NCBI GenBank assembly: GCA_009363875.1
Contig: CM018691.1
Coordinates: forward strand, 40,185,253-40,249,252
Reading direction: 5' to 3'
Length of the DNA stretch: 64,000 nt
DNA from: Mikania micrantha
Taxonomy: Eukaryota > Streptophyta > Magnoliopsida > Asterales > Asteraceae
A model generated the notes under the pieces. It saw only the letters and a program-made list of their open reading frames with translations, was not told the origin of the DNA and did not search any database. The translations under genes and the position numbers were made by a program. Of the stretch, positions 31,237 through 44,383 are shown piece after piece; position 1 is the first letter of the stretch, and every line of letters starts with the position of its first letter.

Positions 31237-33940
31237 AAGGTTTCTTTCGGCCAACCCTGCTTCAGCCGAACCAAAGGCCATTCGATCGACCAGCTCACTC
31301 GGCCACTACTCTTTCACTCAGCACTCATACGGCCTAACAGTCCCTTCAGTCGGCTCAACCCATTCGCCCAAACACCTTCGGCCATCATTGATTCAGCTCG
31401 GCGTGCTCCCTTTCGGCCTATACCTTTATCGACCAACATTGTTCCGGCCAGGACTTTGTCGGCTAAGGGTTATTCGACTAGGCATGGAATGGCACCATAA
31501 TTTGGGTAGGGTTGGATCACTTGGTTCCATGTTGGGGGTAAATTGAATGCATGGGACATGGTTTTACGTGTGTGTGTGCATGGGATTTCATTAGGGTTTC
31601 ATGTCATGCACACACATGAGTGCTACATAAGTACCGAACATTAAGAAACATGGAAGCATGAACTATGGTTTCTAAAGACAAAGAGTTCTTAAAACATACT
31701 AACACTTTTTGGGGTTCAAAACAATGGGAATTCGTCGGGAAACAAGAACCATAGCCTAAGTACGTGGATGTTGACTTGTGATTAACATCCAATACTTAAC
31801 AATTGCATATGAAATATAATTACATTAGATAGTGTACGAACTATATTGAATGAATTATACAAAGAATCAAGCGAGGAATCAATTATTAAGCAAAGTCTAT
31901 TAATGGGCCGAAGTGGCCCAATGGGCTTAACCGAAGCCCATCATGTTAATTATACTCTACTTTTAAATAAATTACGTTTTAATAAAAGAAAGTAAATTGT
32001 AAACTTTATTAAATTAAACTAAATGGTTTTAAATAAATGCTCAACTTAAAAAATGATGGATTAAAGCTTTGTAATGAAATTAGAATAAACCTTACTTATC
32101 TAGGGTTTATTGATGAATAATCTTGGGACATGGGAGGCTTACGGGTAATAGGTTAGATTAAGTTAGATGAATTCTATAAACACATTAGTATCTACGACAC
32201 GTAGTTGCACACCGAGACCAAACCCTAGATACAACGACTATTATAAGCACTTATCGGATTCGAATTCTTTTAAAACAACTCAGGAACTGAAGATACATAG
32301 GCTACAACAACAAGCGCGCATTTGGTGGTAATTCTAAACAGAGCAACACATGTGAGTTCATTGCCCCTTTTCTAAACATTTTTGTTTTAAAAGGCGGGGC
32401 TGAGAAGCATGCGTAAACTGTTTTACTTAAATTGTTTACTTAAATGCTTTACTTTATTATACGTTTTACATATATAAGATTGTTTATACACCTAGACTCC
32501 TGTCTAGGTAATTATCATGCTAAATTAACTCACAAGTTAATTAAATTACTCTTATGAGTAATACCTAAAATCTAAACTCTAAACAACCCTTTGGCCATCA
32601 ATTTCAAATTAAAGAACCTAAATTTAAAGCGAAATCAAGGAAACTAAAGTTCATATTCAAAGAAACCTAACTCAGTGTGTGATCTGAGAACAAAGAATCA
32701 AAATCAAGAATCAATTATCATTGTAAAATCATGGAAATTCCAAAGATCAAGAGACTCAAGGAATCAGAAATCATAAATGTGTGTGAATCATTGAAATAAT
32801 GAAATCATTACAATCTAATGAAATCATTAATACTCAAGTCAAGGTGGATGTCAGTTGTATAGGGAATCAAGACCACGTGTAACACACATATAAAGTCCCC
32901 TTCAGGTATAGAAGACTCTTGTAGTCAGGCTATACGGGCAACAACGTGAACTATCAATGAAATCAATATCAAAGTCAAAATCGTGAGAATCAAGAGATCA
33001 AGAATCAAAGGATATCCTTAAAGTCCCACTCAAATGCAGAAGACCATTGGGTCAGGCTGTAACGGGCAAAACATTAAAATCCCGCTCAGTTCAGGTGTAC
33101 TCGTGAGTTATGCCTGACATGGGTCACGTGTAAGAGGTTACAACTTGGACAACCACCAACAACTAAGTCTAATTAATTGAGTAAAATTATACCCAATCAT
33201 CATGTCTTAGTTGTATTGAAATGTTTTATTTAATTACTTAATTAAATATTTAACATTATATTTCTATCATTGACTTTTGAGAAATCATGTATCTATGATG
33301 AACTCAAGAGAATCAAAGGTAAATCAAATTTTTGGAGGCAAAATCTAAATCAGAGGTGTGTTAGGTAAAAATGCTTAATTATCATTAACAACAGTGTCAT
33401 ATGCATATTAGTATGTGGTGGGATGGCGTCTGGGTGGGCTCGTAGGCTAGACTCAAGGGTATGCCCTATATATAAGCATACCGATGTGGATATTACATGT
33501 GATGTTAATGAGGTTAGGGTCTTTACCGAAAGAGGTTTCAAATAATTTTCAATTACTAAACTACATGAACTCACCAACCATGTGTTGACTTTATTTTTGC
33601 ATGACTTCTCAAGTGACGAACAGGTACTTTTGGACTAGGTTACAGATAGAGGACCTAGCTTTTTGGACCTGCATATTTTTGGACATCGTACACAGTTATT
33701 TTGTATATCTTACGCAGATACAAGATTGAAGACTTATGATGTGACAATAGATTTACATTGTTAAATTATAAACTTAACTGATGTAATTTAACTTTGTAAT
33801 TCTATTTTATTTTAGCAAGTTTCTCATTTATGTATCATGTGCAATGTAACAATCTGATCATTCCGATTATCACTCACGATATCGCGCCCCGGGAACCTTC
33901 CGCCCGACGGGACATCCGATCCTACCCCGCCGGCTCGGGG

Positions 33941-34237
33941 TGTGACGGATTTCCAGTGGGGGAGGAACTCCACTCCAGCGCGGCTGGCTAATCACACATG
34001 GGTTGAGTAAGGGGAACGAAACTTCCTTATAAGAAGGAGTGGAGACCTTCTCTACTGGACGCGTTTTGGGCTTAGTTGGCTATGGAGCACATGAAAACTC
34101 CACAGTTAAGCGTGCTCAGGTGGCAGCAATCCAGGGATGGGTGACATCCATGGGATGTTTTCACCCGGGTAACCAAAAGCAAATCCGTGAGCCCGGTGGG
34201 GCAGAGCGGACAATATCCAATACGGCCGGCTGTTACA
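33941..34237 (+). mobile_element. Cassandra-like LTR carrying a 5S rRNA-like segment
   Basis: Between 34088 and 34160 the sequence follows plant 5S rRNA, with AACTCCACAGTTAAGCGTGC (box A region), CAGCAATCC and GGATGGGTGACATCC (box C region). The surroundings, a GGGGGAGGAACTCCACTC start, GCGTTTTGGGCTTAGTTGGC, AGAGCGGACAATATC and a CTGTTACA end, match the plan I know for Cassandra TRIM LTRs. There is no internal domain or second LTR, so it is a solo LTR or fragment. It is not a genuine 5S gene: the first 45 bases of 5S are absent and the rest is diverged. Confidence 0.78.
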
Positions 34238-34472
34238 AATGCACAATCCAATAATTCCCCGGATTATTGTTTTGCGTTTGTGTTTGTGTTTGCCACACTT
34301 GGTGTCCGCAACCAATGTGCAATGTACGATTTGATAGTTCCTCGAACTATTGTTTCGTAGTTATTTGTGTTTAACTCATCTAATTAAACCTAATTAAATG
34401 AAATGAAACAAGTATGAATGTGAAATGCAAAGTTGCAAGAGTTGCAACTTACCTCAAATTGTCGGGTGTCAC

Positions 34473-34810
34473 AATATCAATTTTAGATAACAGACTACAT
34501 GCATATTATTTTTAATACCAAACATATTAATTTCATATAACAGACTACATGTGTATTATGTGGAATTACAAACATATCAATTTCAGATAACAGACTACGT
34601 GTGTATCATGTGGCATTACAAACATATCAATTTCAAATAACATATTACGTGTGTATGGTGTGTAAGCGCAAGGACACGATCATGATATATCGAAGATGTG
34701 GTGGGTTGGTGGCCGGACATTATGCCCTACATATACCCTATACATAAACTACCTTCGGTATGTCAAGAAAGTGTCAGTGCAAGAGTAGTGGCGATTTCAT
34801 GTCTTTGACA
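34473..34810 (+). repeat. 50-bp tandem repeat block of element A, right half
   Basis: About four further 50-bp units, then a second copy of the roughly 140-bp flank (CACGATCATGATATATCGAAG) also found at about 13296-13440. Together with the left half there were about eleven units before solo LTR B inserted. Confidence 0.82.
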
Positions 34811-35049
34811 GATTTCTCAAAGTCATGGGTTGTGATAACTTGATTCCTCAATTATCCATAAAAGGAAGAGTGTATTTTAACTAAATTTTCATAGTTCCCA
34901 TTTTCCAAATCCTTATGTAATCATGGGATCACAAGCAATAATTACATAATTCAGTACATATTTTAGTTAAATTTGATCATACCAATGTTATTATGGTTAG
35001 ATCTAGCCTCCTAAGCACGAATGACCATATCAAGATACCCCTCTAGCAT

Positions 35050-37000
35050 GGGTTAATAATAATCCTATTCCACTAGAAACAAACTTTAATGCAACCCTTG
35101 GTGGCTCTAACTTTTCTGAAGATGACATAGTCAGAGTTTTTAACAAACAACTGGCAGTTGCAATTCCTACCTTGATAGCTCCTCTTCAGCAACACATGTC
35201 TTCTAGTTCTGGTAGAGGCAATAACGTTAATACAAACATATATGTCCTATAACATAACATATGTGAATAACATAATCAACGATATCTGTGTCACAATGCC
35301 ATGCTTCTATGTGTTACTAGAACATATCTCTAAGATAACAAGACATACCTATATAACTATGGGTATCAACATGGTAGTACATAGCGTACATGTGTGACTA
35401 TGCATACCTGAATCTGAGTGTCAAAACATACAAGGGTGGCTATGCAATATCTTTGTGTGACCACGTGTATATATTAATCAATACAACAGTTCTAGTACAA
35501 CTGTATGCAATTATATTTGTGTGACTAAGTGTGTTCATATCTAGGAGTTCTTATTCAAGCAATTCTGATTTAAATCCATCTGTGTGTAATCAGAGTATGC
35601 CTCTTAAATGAGGTCAACCTTCCACGAATATAGATAAACCACATATCATTCAACTTGCTAATGGCAAGTTAATTAAAGCTAATAACATTTTTCAAGGGTG
35701 TTCCGTGAAATTGAATGATCACCTCTTCAACATTGATCTTCTCCCTATCAAACTTGGAGGTTTTGATGTCATTTTCAGCGTGGATTGGCTTTCAAAGAAT
35801 TTGGCAGAAGTAGTATGTCAAGACAAGGTTATCCAAGTCATGTTATCTAATGATGACATACTTACAGTAAAAGGTGAACGAGCTGTCAGAAAACTTGGGA
35901 TCATATCATGTATGCAAGCTCATAAATGTCTTAGGATGGGTTATCATGTTTTTCTGGCACATGTGACAGAAAAGAACCTAAAAAAAACATATCAAGGATA
36001 TCCCTATAGTCAGAATCCACCTTGAAGTCTTTCGTGATGATATGTCTGGATTACACATGGTGAGACTAGTCAAATTTTGTATCGAAATGGTTTCAGGTGC
36101 CGTATTAGTAGCAAAATCCCTTAACGTCATGCACCATCAAAAATGCAAGAATTTATGGACAAAGGTTTCATTAGGCCAAGTTTCTCACCTTAGGGATCAC
36201 CTGTTGTTTGATAAGAAGAATTATGGATCATTCAGGATGTGCATTGATTAAAGGAAACTTGACAATCATACTATCAAGAATCGTTATCCTTTACCTCGTA
36301 TTGAAGATTTCTTTGACCAACTAATTTTTCAAAGATTGATTCTAGAACACGATACCATCAATTATAAGTCCATCTGGATGATATTCCTAAAACTGCTTTT
36401 CGAACCCGATATGAGCATTACCAGTTCTTAGTAATGTCATTTGGGAGTAACAAATGCACTTGCAATTTTCATAGATTTAATGAACCGAGTATGCAGATCC
36501 TAATTGGATAAAATGTGATCGTGTTCATTGATGATGTCCTCATCTATTCCTAAAATCAGTAACAACATGAAAAACTTCTAATCCAAATTCTTGTATTACA
36601 AAAACACGAAAAATTGTATGCCAGCTTTTCCAAGAGCAAATTTTGGCTACATAAAGTCCAATTCCTTGGACGAATAGTAGTGAAAAAGGTATACAAGTAG
36701 ATCTGAGCAAGATTGATATCGTGAACTGATGGGAAACACCTACAACTCCTGCAGAAATCAAACAATTCTTAGTGTTGAATGGTTATTATCGTCAATTCAT
36801 AAAAAAAATAAATTAAATAGCCTTGCCTTTAACTACCCTAACACAGAAGGATAAGAGATTTGATTCACGTCAGCCACAAGAGGAAGCATTTCAACTATTA
36901 AACAAAAACTATAGAACGTACCCATTCTTACTTTACCATAAAGCATTGACTGTGTTGTATATTGTGATGCTTCACGGCAAGGATTGGTGTGCGTACTCAT
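35050..37000 (+). pseudogene. Element A gag end, protease and reverse transcriptase remnant
   Basis: 35055-35230 resembles a gag C-terminal part (LETNFNATLGGSN). 35640-36025 is the retropepsin-side region of Ty3 elements (QLANGKLIKANNI, then GGFDVIFSVDWLSKNLAEVVC). RT follows in broken frames: FRMCID then a stop where relatives read YRELN, KNRYPLPRIEDFFDQL, FIDDVLIYS and the RNase H start GYYRQFI. Stops and shifts are frequent, so no product is expected. At 37001 the coding region is cut by solo LTR H. Confidence 0.8.
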
Positions 37001-40000
37001 TGTCACACCCCCGCTGAGGACATGACGTGTCGTACATTCTTAGCCAATCATATACAGCAGAAGACTTACGTTGACCACGACATGTGAATAAATTTGAACT
37101 TCCTGAAACATTGTAGTATTTGCACAATGAACAATGCTTATGGTGAAGAAATTACAAAATAATCATAAAACCTTAAATCAGTGTTTTAACAAAGTTCATT
37201 GCCTTAACACGCGGGTATGGTTTAAAAATCCAGTCTTTTATATCTAATTAGCATCCTTCATGTATTACTTGACTTTCATGTTCCTGGGTTACCTGTGTCA
37301 CGAGCTAAAACATGTCAATTACATACGTAGTTGGTGAGTCATGGCTAATGACATCAAAATATTAATCAAATCAAGTTTGTGTGTGCAAGTAAACTGGATG
37401 ACAACTCAAGTCTCACGACGCCAAGGTACTCGTTCGTCGACTATCCTAACGCGGTGTTTGATAACATATACACTACTTTAGTTCCACTGGTGCAGATAGT
37501 CTTGAATGACACACATGGGGTCCACTGTAGTACAACACCAATTCCTTTCCCGTGACGTCAATCACAACAACTCACCGTAGTGACAGTCGCCCGACAATCC
37601 CTTATCCCCGTAAGGACTAGCCCGTAGGCCAGAGTGGAATATTCGACCCCATCTGGAATCCTTGTCTATATCCTTATCCATAGCTTCTAGACCAAGGTAC
37701 CTTCAATTCGCACGGATTCGTTTGAACGTGTATATGCCCCGAGGTAGTGGTAAATAGGTCTTACGGTTACCCCGGCCCACTCCATCCCCCTACCTTGATG
37801 ATTTGCCTCTTACCATCATCCATAACCGACGTACCTAAGTCTATGCAACGCTAGCTAAGAGGTACAATTTATCTTACAGCAACACTCATAAAAGTGTGTT
37901 AAGTAAAAATTCGTTAAGTAATTTTTTTTAAAACAGCTCGGATACATCACCAAAACAGTTAAGTAAAAAGAACAGGTCAAGACTCACCTGAGTTATTTGA
38001 CTGAGTAGATAATCCTTAAATAGTAAGTGCACCAAATCCTGGTGAGTAAATCTAGTCTTGCACGTGCAAACCTATTATATATAAATATTTTAAGTCAACA
38101 CATGAGTTTGGGAAGTTATCTCACAACCTAATCCTTAATCCTGGTCCTTAAGACATATTACCAAATTAGTAACTTAGTAATAGTCATAGTCGTAGCCTGG
38201 GAAGGCTTTTATTATTTTTAGAATACTTGTTATCTAATCATATTTTCTTCCTTTAATACCTTTCTTACAAGTCACTTCAGTCATTTGAAAAATCTTTTTT
38301 ATCCTTAAATATACATATATATTATTGCTCGTACTAGACTGAGGGAATCTCGACTAGTCAAACATGGTTAATTAAACCAATAATCATTTTAGGATCATTA
38401 ATCATGGTAATGGTTTAAAACCATAATTTATATTCTTGTTTCCTTTGTTCCTTTCAGTTCCATTCACTTTAATATTAACATCTTATGTTCATCGTATATA
38501 TATATATATATATATACATTTCTCTAACAATAAAGTTCATATATCGGATTTAAACTTTATCATAGAGTTGTATGTTTTGATATATAAACCATGTGTTTGT
38601 TGGTACAAAACAGCTAATATGCATACTAGCCTCAAAATTAACAAATCTAGTAAAAGTGGGGTCTAGAACTCACCTGGTGTCTTTTCTATCCATGCAGACA
38701 AACTTGATTAAGAACAAATAACTTAATCAAGTGCACCTTCTTATCAATCTGTTGAATCTACTCGTGCTTGATCAATACTTTGTTATGTCTCTATAACTAT
38801 TAAATGATTTAAGAAATCATCCATCTTACTATGCTTAAGCCTTATTTGAGGATGTTTAGGTTATAACAACATACTTTTAATTCTATCGAAATTGGACATA
38901 GTTTTTTTTTTGTTTTCTAGTTAAATCTAGACAACTCAATTTGTCTATTTTATAACCAAATCCCAGATAATCAAATTTAAACAATTATTAATCATCTTCA
39001 AACATGGCACATATATTTACTAACAATAATTTAACATTCCAATAATTCTAAATAAGTTATACGTTTTGGTTCGTTTGGTTCGCGTATACGAACCCGCTCG
39101 TCTTAACCTGTTGAGATAACCAATAGGTCCTTTCAACTCGGTTTCGCATACCGAACCTTCCCGTCCTCATCGAATCTCACTTTGACCACTATTGACCGAG
39201 GTGGACCAGCTTTAACTATCGTTGACCGGCTTGGAACCCAACTCATTGGTGAGTTTTCTCTCTACAACATACCAGTAGCTCAAAACTAGACCAAACGAAC
39301 TCTGATCTAGGTGATTTTGGTGTCCAAGTATTCGTATCCTTGAGCTCTACCTTCTGCACCATTGCTTCCACCGGCCGCAACTGCTACAGTAGCCGGAAAA
39401 GCCAGCAGCTCGCCGGAATCTTCCCAGCAGCACTGTTCAGTACGGGTAACAAAAACTCGAACTTCAGGACTCATAATCAAAAACGCAACAGTGAAAGTCT
39501 TCTTTTATGCGTTAGAAAGCTTCTGTAAAAATTTGAGAGCGATCTAACGGTTAGATCTCCAGGGATCGTTTGATCTTTGAGTCTGCATTTTTTGAAATTA
39601 ATCCCGATCTGTAGACTTTGAGTCCTGAAATCACATATCTATATGACTCCGATTCCAATTTCCACCTGTCACAATAACTATATATGATTTTAGAAGAACA
39701 TATCCAAAAATGGCCTCATTTTGACGTTTAGATCGACCAAGATCAAGCTTTCTTTGGGACCCGGTCAACAAAAACGCAAACTCAGTTTTTACTAAATGGT
39801 TGCAGTCACGTTTTTTACAATAAAGATGGCTTTAGGAGATTATTTAAGAGAAATCGAGCTTACCATTATGTTCGTAGCGTTAAGAAATGGTTGGAGGATA
39901 GAGATCTGACTTTGGCGCCGCCAGACCACCGCGAAACACCACCGGACTGCTATGGCTGGCCGGATTCCAGTCACCGGCTCCTTCCTCTTGAGAGCTTTCT

Positions 40001-40709
40001 CCAAAACACACCTTTATGTGTGTGTTTTGATATTGCAAGAATGAAGAATGTAGTTGGTCTCCTAGTATTTATAGTCCGAGATTCAACTAGCTTAAATCGC
40101 GTAACGAACTCATCTTAGTCATGCTACTCATCTTAGATTATTATTTCTTGAAAATACTAATCAAAAGGAGTCATAAACATTCTCTGAATATTTGTTTCAC
40201 CAGATATAGTGGATCTGGTGAATAAACTATTCATAACGCGTTAACGTTGCGTATTTGACGTGTTTAACTGTTTTAGCGTTTCTTTCAAGTATTATTAGTA
40301 TTCATAAATGAATATTTGCTGGTACATTTACCTGAGTTCACGCATCAGTAAATTAAACCTTTAACACAAGTTTAACACAGTTTCATCTTTTTCGCGTACG
40401 TACTTTACGTTTAAGTAAATGAATAGACATTATGATCATATATTAGTACTCTGTTGTCATAAATACTTATTTTTCGCATTTACTTTACTAACGGATTATC
40501 TTACGTGTTAATCAGTAAGTTGTTCGTATTCTTTTACAACCACTAATAAATGACGTAATGACTTATTAAACAAAGTCTGTTAATTTATTTGGGCGTAAGT
40601 TTCAAAGAATGGGCCTTATCTGGGTCTGAATCCTCATTGGACCTTTCCAAGCTTTATTTTTTAGTACTCTGAACACAGAATCAGTTATCGAATTGTTGCG
40701 AATGTTACA
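37001..40709 (-). mobile_element. Solo LTR H (gypsy) inside element A RNase H
   Basis: It begins TGTCACACCCCC, ends GCGAATGTTACA and is flanked by perfect 5-bp repeats CTCAT (36996-37000 and 40710-40714). Orientation is inferred as minus from the TGTCACACC end. No pol motifs occur in its 3.7 kb. Small open frames near 39340-40118 lie in GC-richer patches and show no family features. Confidence 0.85.
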
Positions 40710-42540
40710 CTCATACGAAGGGATAATGTAATTGTAGATGCTTCTCGGCAATTGAAAGTACACGAAAAGAATTATATAACTCATGATTAGGAATTGGGTG
40801 TCGTGGTGTTTGCAGTAAAATTCTGGAGGCATTACCTTTATGGCTCCAAGTGTACAATAAATATTGACCATAAGGGTCTTCAGCATATTCTAGATGGGAA
40901 GATGCTTAACATGTGACAAAGACGATGGATGGATCTTATTAACGACGATGATTGTGAAATTCGATAGCACCGGGCAAAGCAAATGTGATAGCTGATTCAT
41001 TATAACGCAAAGATCATACCAATCCATCACGGGCTCAAGCTTTCAAAATGATCATTCAGATCATTTTATTATCTCAAATACATGAAGCCCAGCAACAAGT
41101 TGTTCAGGAACTAAATCAGGCAGATGAAGCATTACAGGGATTAGGTAAACAATTGAAGACTCAAGTTAATGATGTGTACTATATTTCAAGAATCGAATAT
41201 GGGTTCCTTATTTTGGCAATCTCAGACAAATAATCTTGGATGAAGCCCATAAGTTCAAATATTCTATTCATCCAGGTGTCGATAAAATGTATTATGATCT
41301 TCATGATTATTATTGGTGGCATGGTATGAAGAAAAACATTGCATTGTACGTAAACAAATGTTTACATGTCTTAAAGTTAAAGGGAAAATCAAAAACCAGT
41401 AGAGTTACTACAACAACCAAAGATTTTCATCTGGGAATGGGAACAAATCTAGATAGATTTCATTACGAAGTTACCCAGAACTTCACAGAATCATGATTTC
41501 ATATGGATCATTATGGACAGATTAACTATGTCTGCTCATTTCTTACCCGTCCATGAAGATTATACTATGGATCAAGTCGCCAAAATGTATATAGATGAAG
41601 TGGTATAACAACAAGGGGTACCAATTTCAATCAACTCTGACAGAGATAATCGTTTCATGTCACAGTTTTGGAAAACACTTCAAAATGCTTTGGATACAAA
41701 AGTTTGACATGAGCACGGCTTATTATCATCGCACGGATGGACAAACTGAGCGTGTAAAGCAAACTTTTGAAGAAATGCTTAGAAATTGCGTAATTGATTT
41801 CGATGGTAGTTGGGATATTCATCTTCCACTTGTTAAATTTCCACATAATAACAACTACCATACAAGTATCAAATGTGCGTCATTTGAAGTATTGTATTAT
41901 CTGAAATGCAAATCTCCTGTCTGTGTGGTTCAAAATAGGGGAAGGCCATATAATAGGCCCATTCAAAAACTCACAGACAAAATTATTCACATTTGAAGTC
42001 TAATGAAGACAGCATAGAATTGGCAAAAGAGTTATGTTGTTAATCTTAGAAAACTCCTTGAATTCCAACCGGGTGACAAAGTTATGTGGAAATTCTCTCC
42101 TTGAAGAGTATTGTTAGATTCGAGAAGCAAGGTAAACTTTCACCAGGATATGTAGGACCCTTTAAAGTCTTGGAAAGGATAGGGTATGTGGCATATAGGC
42201 TTGAATTACCTCCCGATCTTAGCAATATTCAGGATGTGTTCCATGTATCCAATCTCAAGAAATGTTTACTAGATGAATCATTGAAAATACCTCTTAAAGA
42301 AGTCAAATTAATGAAAAGCTTCAGTACATAAGAACCTGTAGAGTTTATGGATCTCGATGTCGATAAACTTAAACGAAACCGCATACTAATTGTGAAAGTT
42401 AGGTGGAATACCAAACGCGGGCCTGAGTTCAATTGGGAACGTGAGGACCGTATGATGGAAAAACATCCCAACATATTTTCACAAAAAGCCGGTTCCGAAT
42501 AAGTTTTAGCTAAATTTCAAGACAAACTTCCTTTAACGGG
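40710..42540 (+). pseudogene. Element A RNase H and integrase remnant
   Basis: It resumes the reading with VIVDASRQLKVHEKNY, KFWRHYLYGSKCTINIDHKGL and the DWKxxLINDxDCEI region, then the integrase zinc region (HPGVDKMYYDLHDYYWWHGMKKNIALYVNKC), a degraded core (about 41500-41760, with TAYYHRTDGQTER near 41720) and the C-terminal region (PGYVGPFKVLERIGYVAYRLELP at about 42140; FHVSNLKKCL at about 42240). Several stops and frame changes break it. Confidence 0.8.
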
Positions 42541-42547
42541 AGGAAAC
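42535..42547 (+). other. Element A polypurine tract
   Basis: AACGGGAGGAAAC lies directly before the 3' LTR. Confidence 0.8.
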
Positions 42548-44378
42548 TGTGACATTTCGTTCCATTTTGCGAGGCAAATTCGTAAATTCTCAAATTAATT
42601 ACTGAATGAATATATTTACAATTACATCAGTGTATATGTATGGAAAATGTATATATACATGGAGGAATGTGAAAGGAAAGCCAATTCAATAACAATTCGT
42701 AATAATGCAAAATTACGCGAAAATCGCGATAACAATGTTAATTTCAAGGGATTTCATTGATCAAATCTAAGTTGAAAGTCAAAACAACGGTAACACAATG
42801 CAAAAAGCAAACCAATAACAATGTATATCAATAACTCAATGAAATTAAGAAATCCATAAATCTTTACGAAATGCGGTTTGGTGCGTGTAAATGGCAAATT
42901 GTTGACAACCCAACTTCCCCAATCGCATTGTATACTTAATGGTATGCTAGTGGGAGCATAAAAATAGTGCTTCACATCTAGTAGCAATTTCCAAAGATAC
43001 ACGTCGGCCATCGAACAGCCGCATCCGGACACTGTGCCTGCCAAATTTCCTGAGAGCAAATTCCGGTCAAAACTTTTTTTTTGGTTTCGTGTTCTAAACT
43101 CTGTTCCGCGGTCCGTTTCATAATTTGGCGATCTGATTTCGATCTTAAAGTTGTTTAAGATTCCAATTTGCAATACGGAAGTCAATTTTGTAATCATTTT
43201 AGTGTAACGAAGTTCATTTCGTAATCTAATGACCTGATTAGATCAGGAAGCTAATTAAAGTTTTGAATTGCAATACGAAGGTCAGTTAACAAACAATTTC
43301 AATGTATAATTATGGAATTTTAAATTCTAATGAAAACTAATGACTTCAACAATCTCTTTTGATTGTTAAACCGATTCTAAGAAAAGGTGTATTCAGGAAT
43401 CTGTTCGATGATTCAGTTTAACATATCATTGATACCAAACATCAAGGAATGCCTCAATGAAACAAATCAGGCACAACAATTAGCAATACTCTAACATACT
43501 GCAGACTTCAAGATCTACATACATATGTAAACAATCAGCTACATAGACTTCAATAACACTGGTGAGTTCATGATCCCCGTTTCAAATCTTTGGATTTTAA
43601 ACCTGAGGGATTCTGTTACAATTACAAAGGTTTTACATGTTTGCAATATCTGTGATATGCTTGAATGTTACTTGTGTATTTCAACTCTTGTATGATGATT
43701 ACTTGAAAATTGTATCATGCTATCATAAAAGTCATCACATAAAAACTGTAACCAATAAAGTCATGGATGAGCCAGATGATAATAATAATAGTACTATCGA
43801 GCTGACAACCCATTCACAGGAAGATAGTGTCTCCCCTGATGTGAATGCATGTTACCATTTATAACAATATCAGATACCAGCTTAATGCAACGATATGCAT
43901 TAAGAATGAAGCTAAGGTTTTCCTTTTGGGTATTGCCGCCAATATCTTAGTAGTCATATAGGCTTTGGTTATAGGTTTTCATGGGGAATCATATTCATAA
44001 AGTTGCATATGCTTGTATACTTATCATATCACATTACATTGAGTCTATCACAAGTATGAACTCACAAGCATTCGTGTTGATCTTGTACATTACAAACCCA
44101 ATTTAAGGTGAAAAGTAACTATACGAAAGAATCAAAGGTGAGGATGCACAACAAGATCGCTTGTTTAGGAAACCTATTATTTACTTTGGATAACTGTAGC
44201 GAAGTTATTGTAATCTTAATGTATCATGTAATATAACTTATGTTTAGTATGCCATGTATGTGTTTTAATACAACCATAAAAAAGTCACACCGCATCTTGG
44301 AGACTTGACTACCAAGCTTACGCAACACATTACGACAACAAGTGACATTATCAGGTGATGAATGGAGGAGGTGTGACA
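42548..44378 (+). repeat. Element A 3' LTR
   Basis: 1831 bp, TGTGACATTTCG to GGAGGTGTGACA, followed by the GATGG target duplication. It is clearly diverged from the 5' LTR. Confidence 0.88.
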
Positions 44379-44383
44379 GATGG

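Larger units (their letters stand above)
30000..34237 (+). mobile_element. Insertion C: large gypsy-type LTR sequence ending in a Cassandra-like LTR
   Basis: It is flanked by perfect 5-bp repeats AATGC (29995-29999 and 34238-34242), starting TGTAACATC and ending CTGTTACA. To about 33946 it looks like one long plus-strand gypsy LTR: TATA at about 30670 (GTATAAATACC) followed by CT-rich leader, GTGAGTTCATTGCCCC at about 32352, and an end reading GGGGTGTGAC. The last 297 bases are Cassandra-like. The simplest reading is a Cassandra LTR whose first bases were separated by a gypsy LTR, but the internal junction has no clear duplication. Confidence 0.55.
13856..34472 (-). mobile_element. Solo LTR B (gypsy, minus strand) split by two later insertions
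   Basis: The plus-strand ends are TGTCGCACCCCGG at 13856 and GGGTGTCACA at 34472, flanked by ATATA and ATATC (4 of 5). Removing the Sirevirus (14330-27953) and insertion C (30000-34237) leaves about 2.75 kb with no pol, the size of the solo LTR at 52155. A minus-strand TATAAAAAGC near 29519-29528 and a GCGGTACGCG-type array at 29551-29760 fit a promoter on that strand. Confidence 0.75.
5710..44378 (+). mobile_element. Element A: old Ty3/gypsy retrotransposon, hugely expanded by nesting
   Basis: The outer boundaries are LTR starts TGTGACATTTCG at 5710 and an LTR end GTGTGACA at 44378, flanked by identical 5-bp repeats GATGG (5705-5709 and 44379-44383). Between them, in order, are 5' LTR parts, primer-binding site, gag remnants, protease, reverse transcriptase, RNase H, integrase and 3' LTR, all plus strand and all decayed. 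About 30 kb of the interval is later material: D and the second RLP copy, B, the Sirevirus, C and H. Confidence 0.88.

Noticed and set aside
31090..31500. 136-codon open frame
   Set aside because: It runs through 33-bp tandem repeats within a long LTR; the peptide repeat LIRRMALAQPT follows the DNA repeat and no domain is seen.
34088..34160. Genuine 5S rRNA gene
   Set aside because: Only the later part of 5S is present, diverged, and embedded in a Cassandra-type LTR.
34039..34254. 71-codon open frame
   Set aside because: It is a translation of the Cassandra-like LTR.
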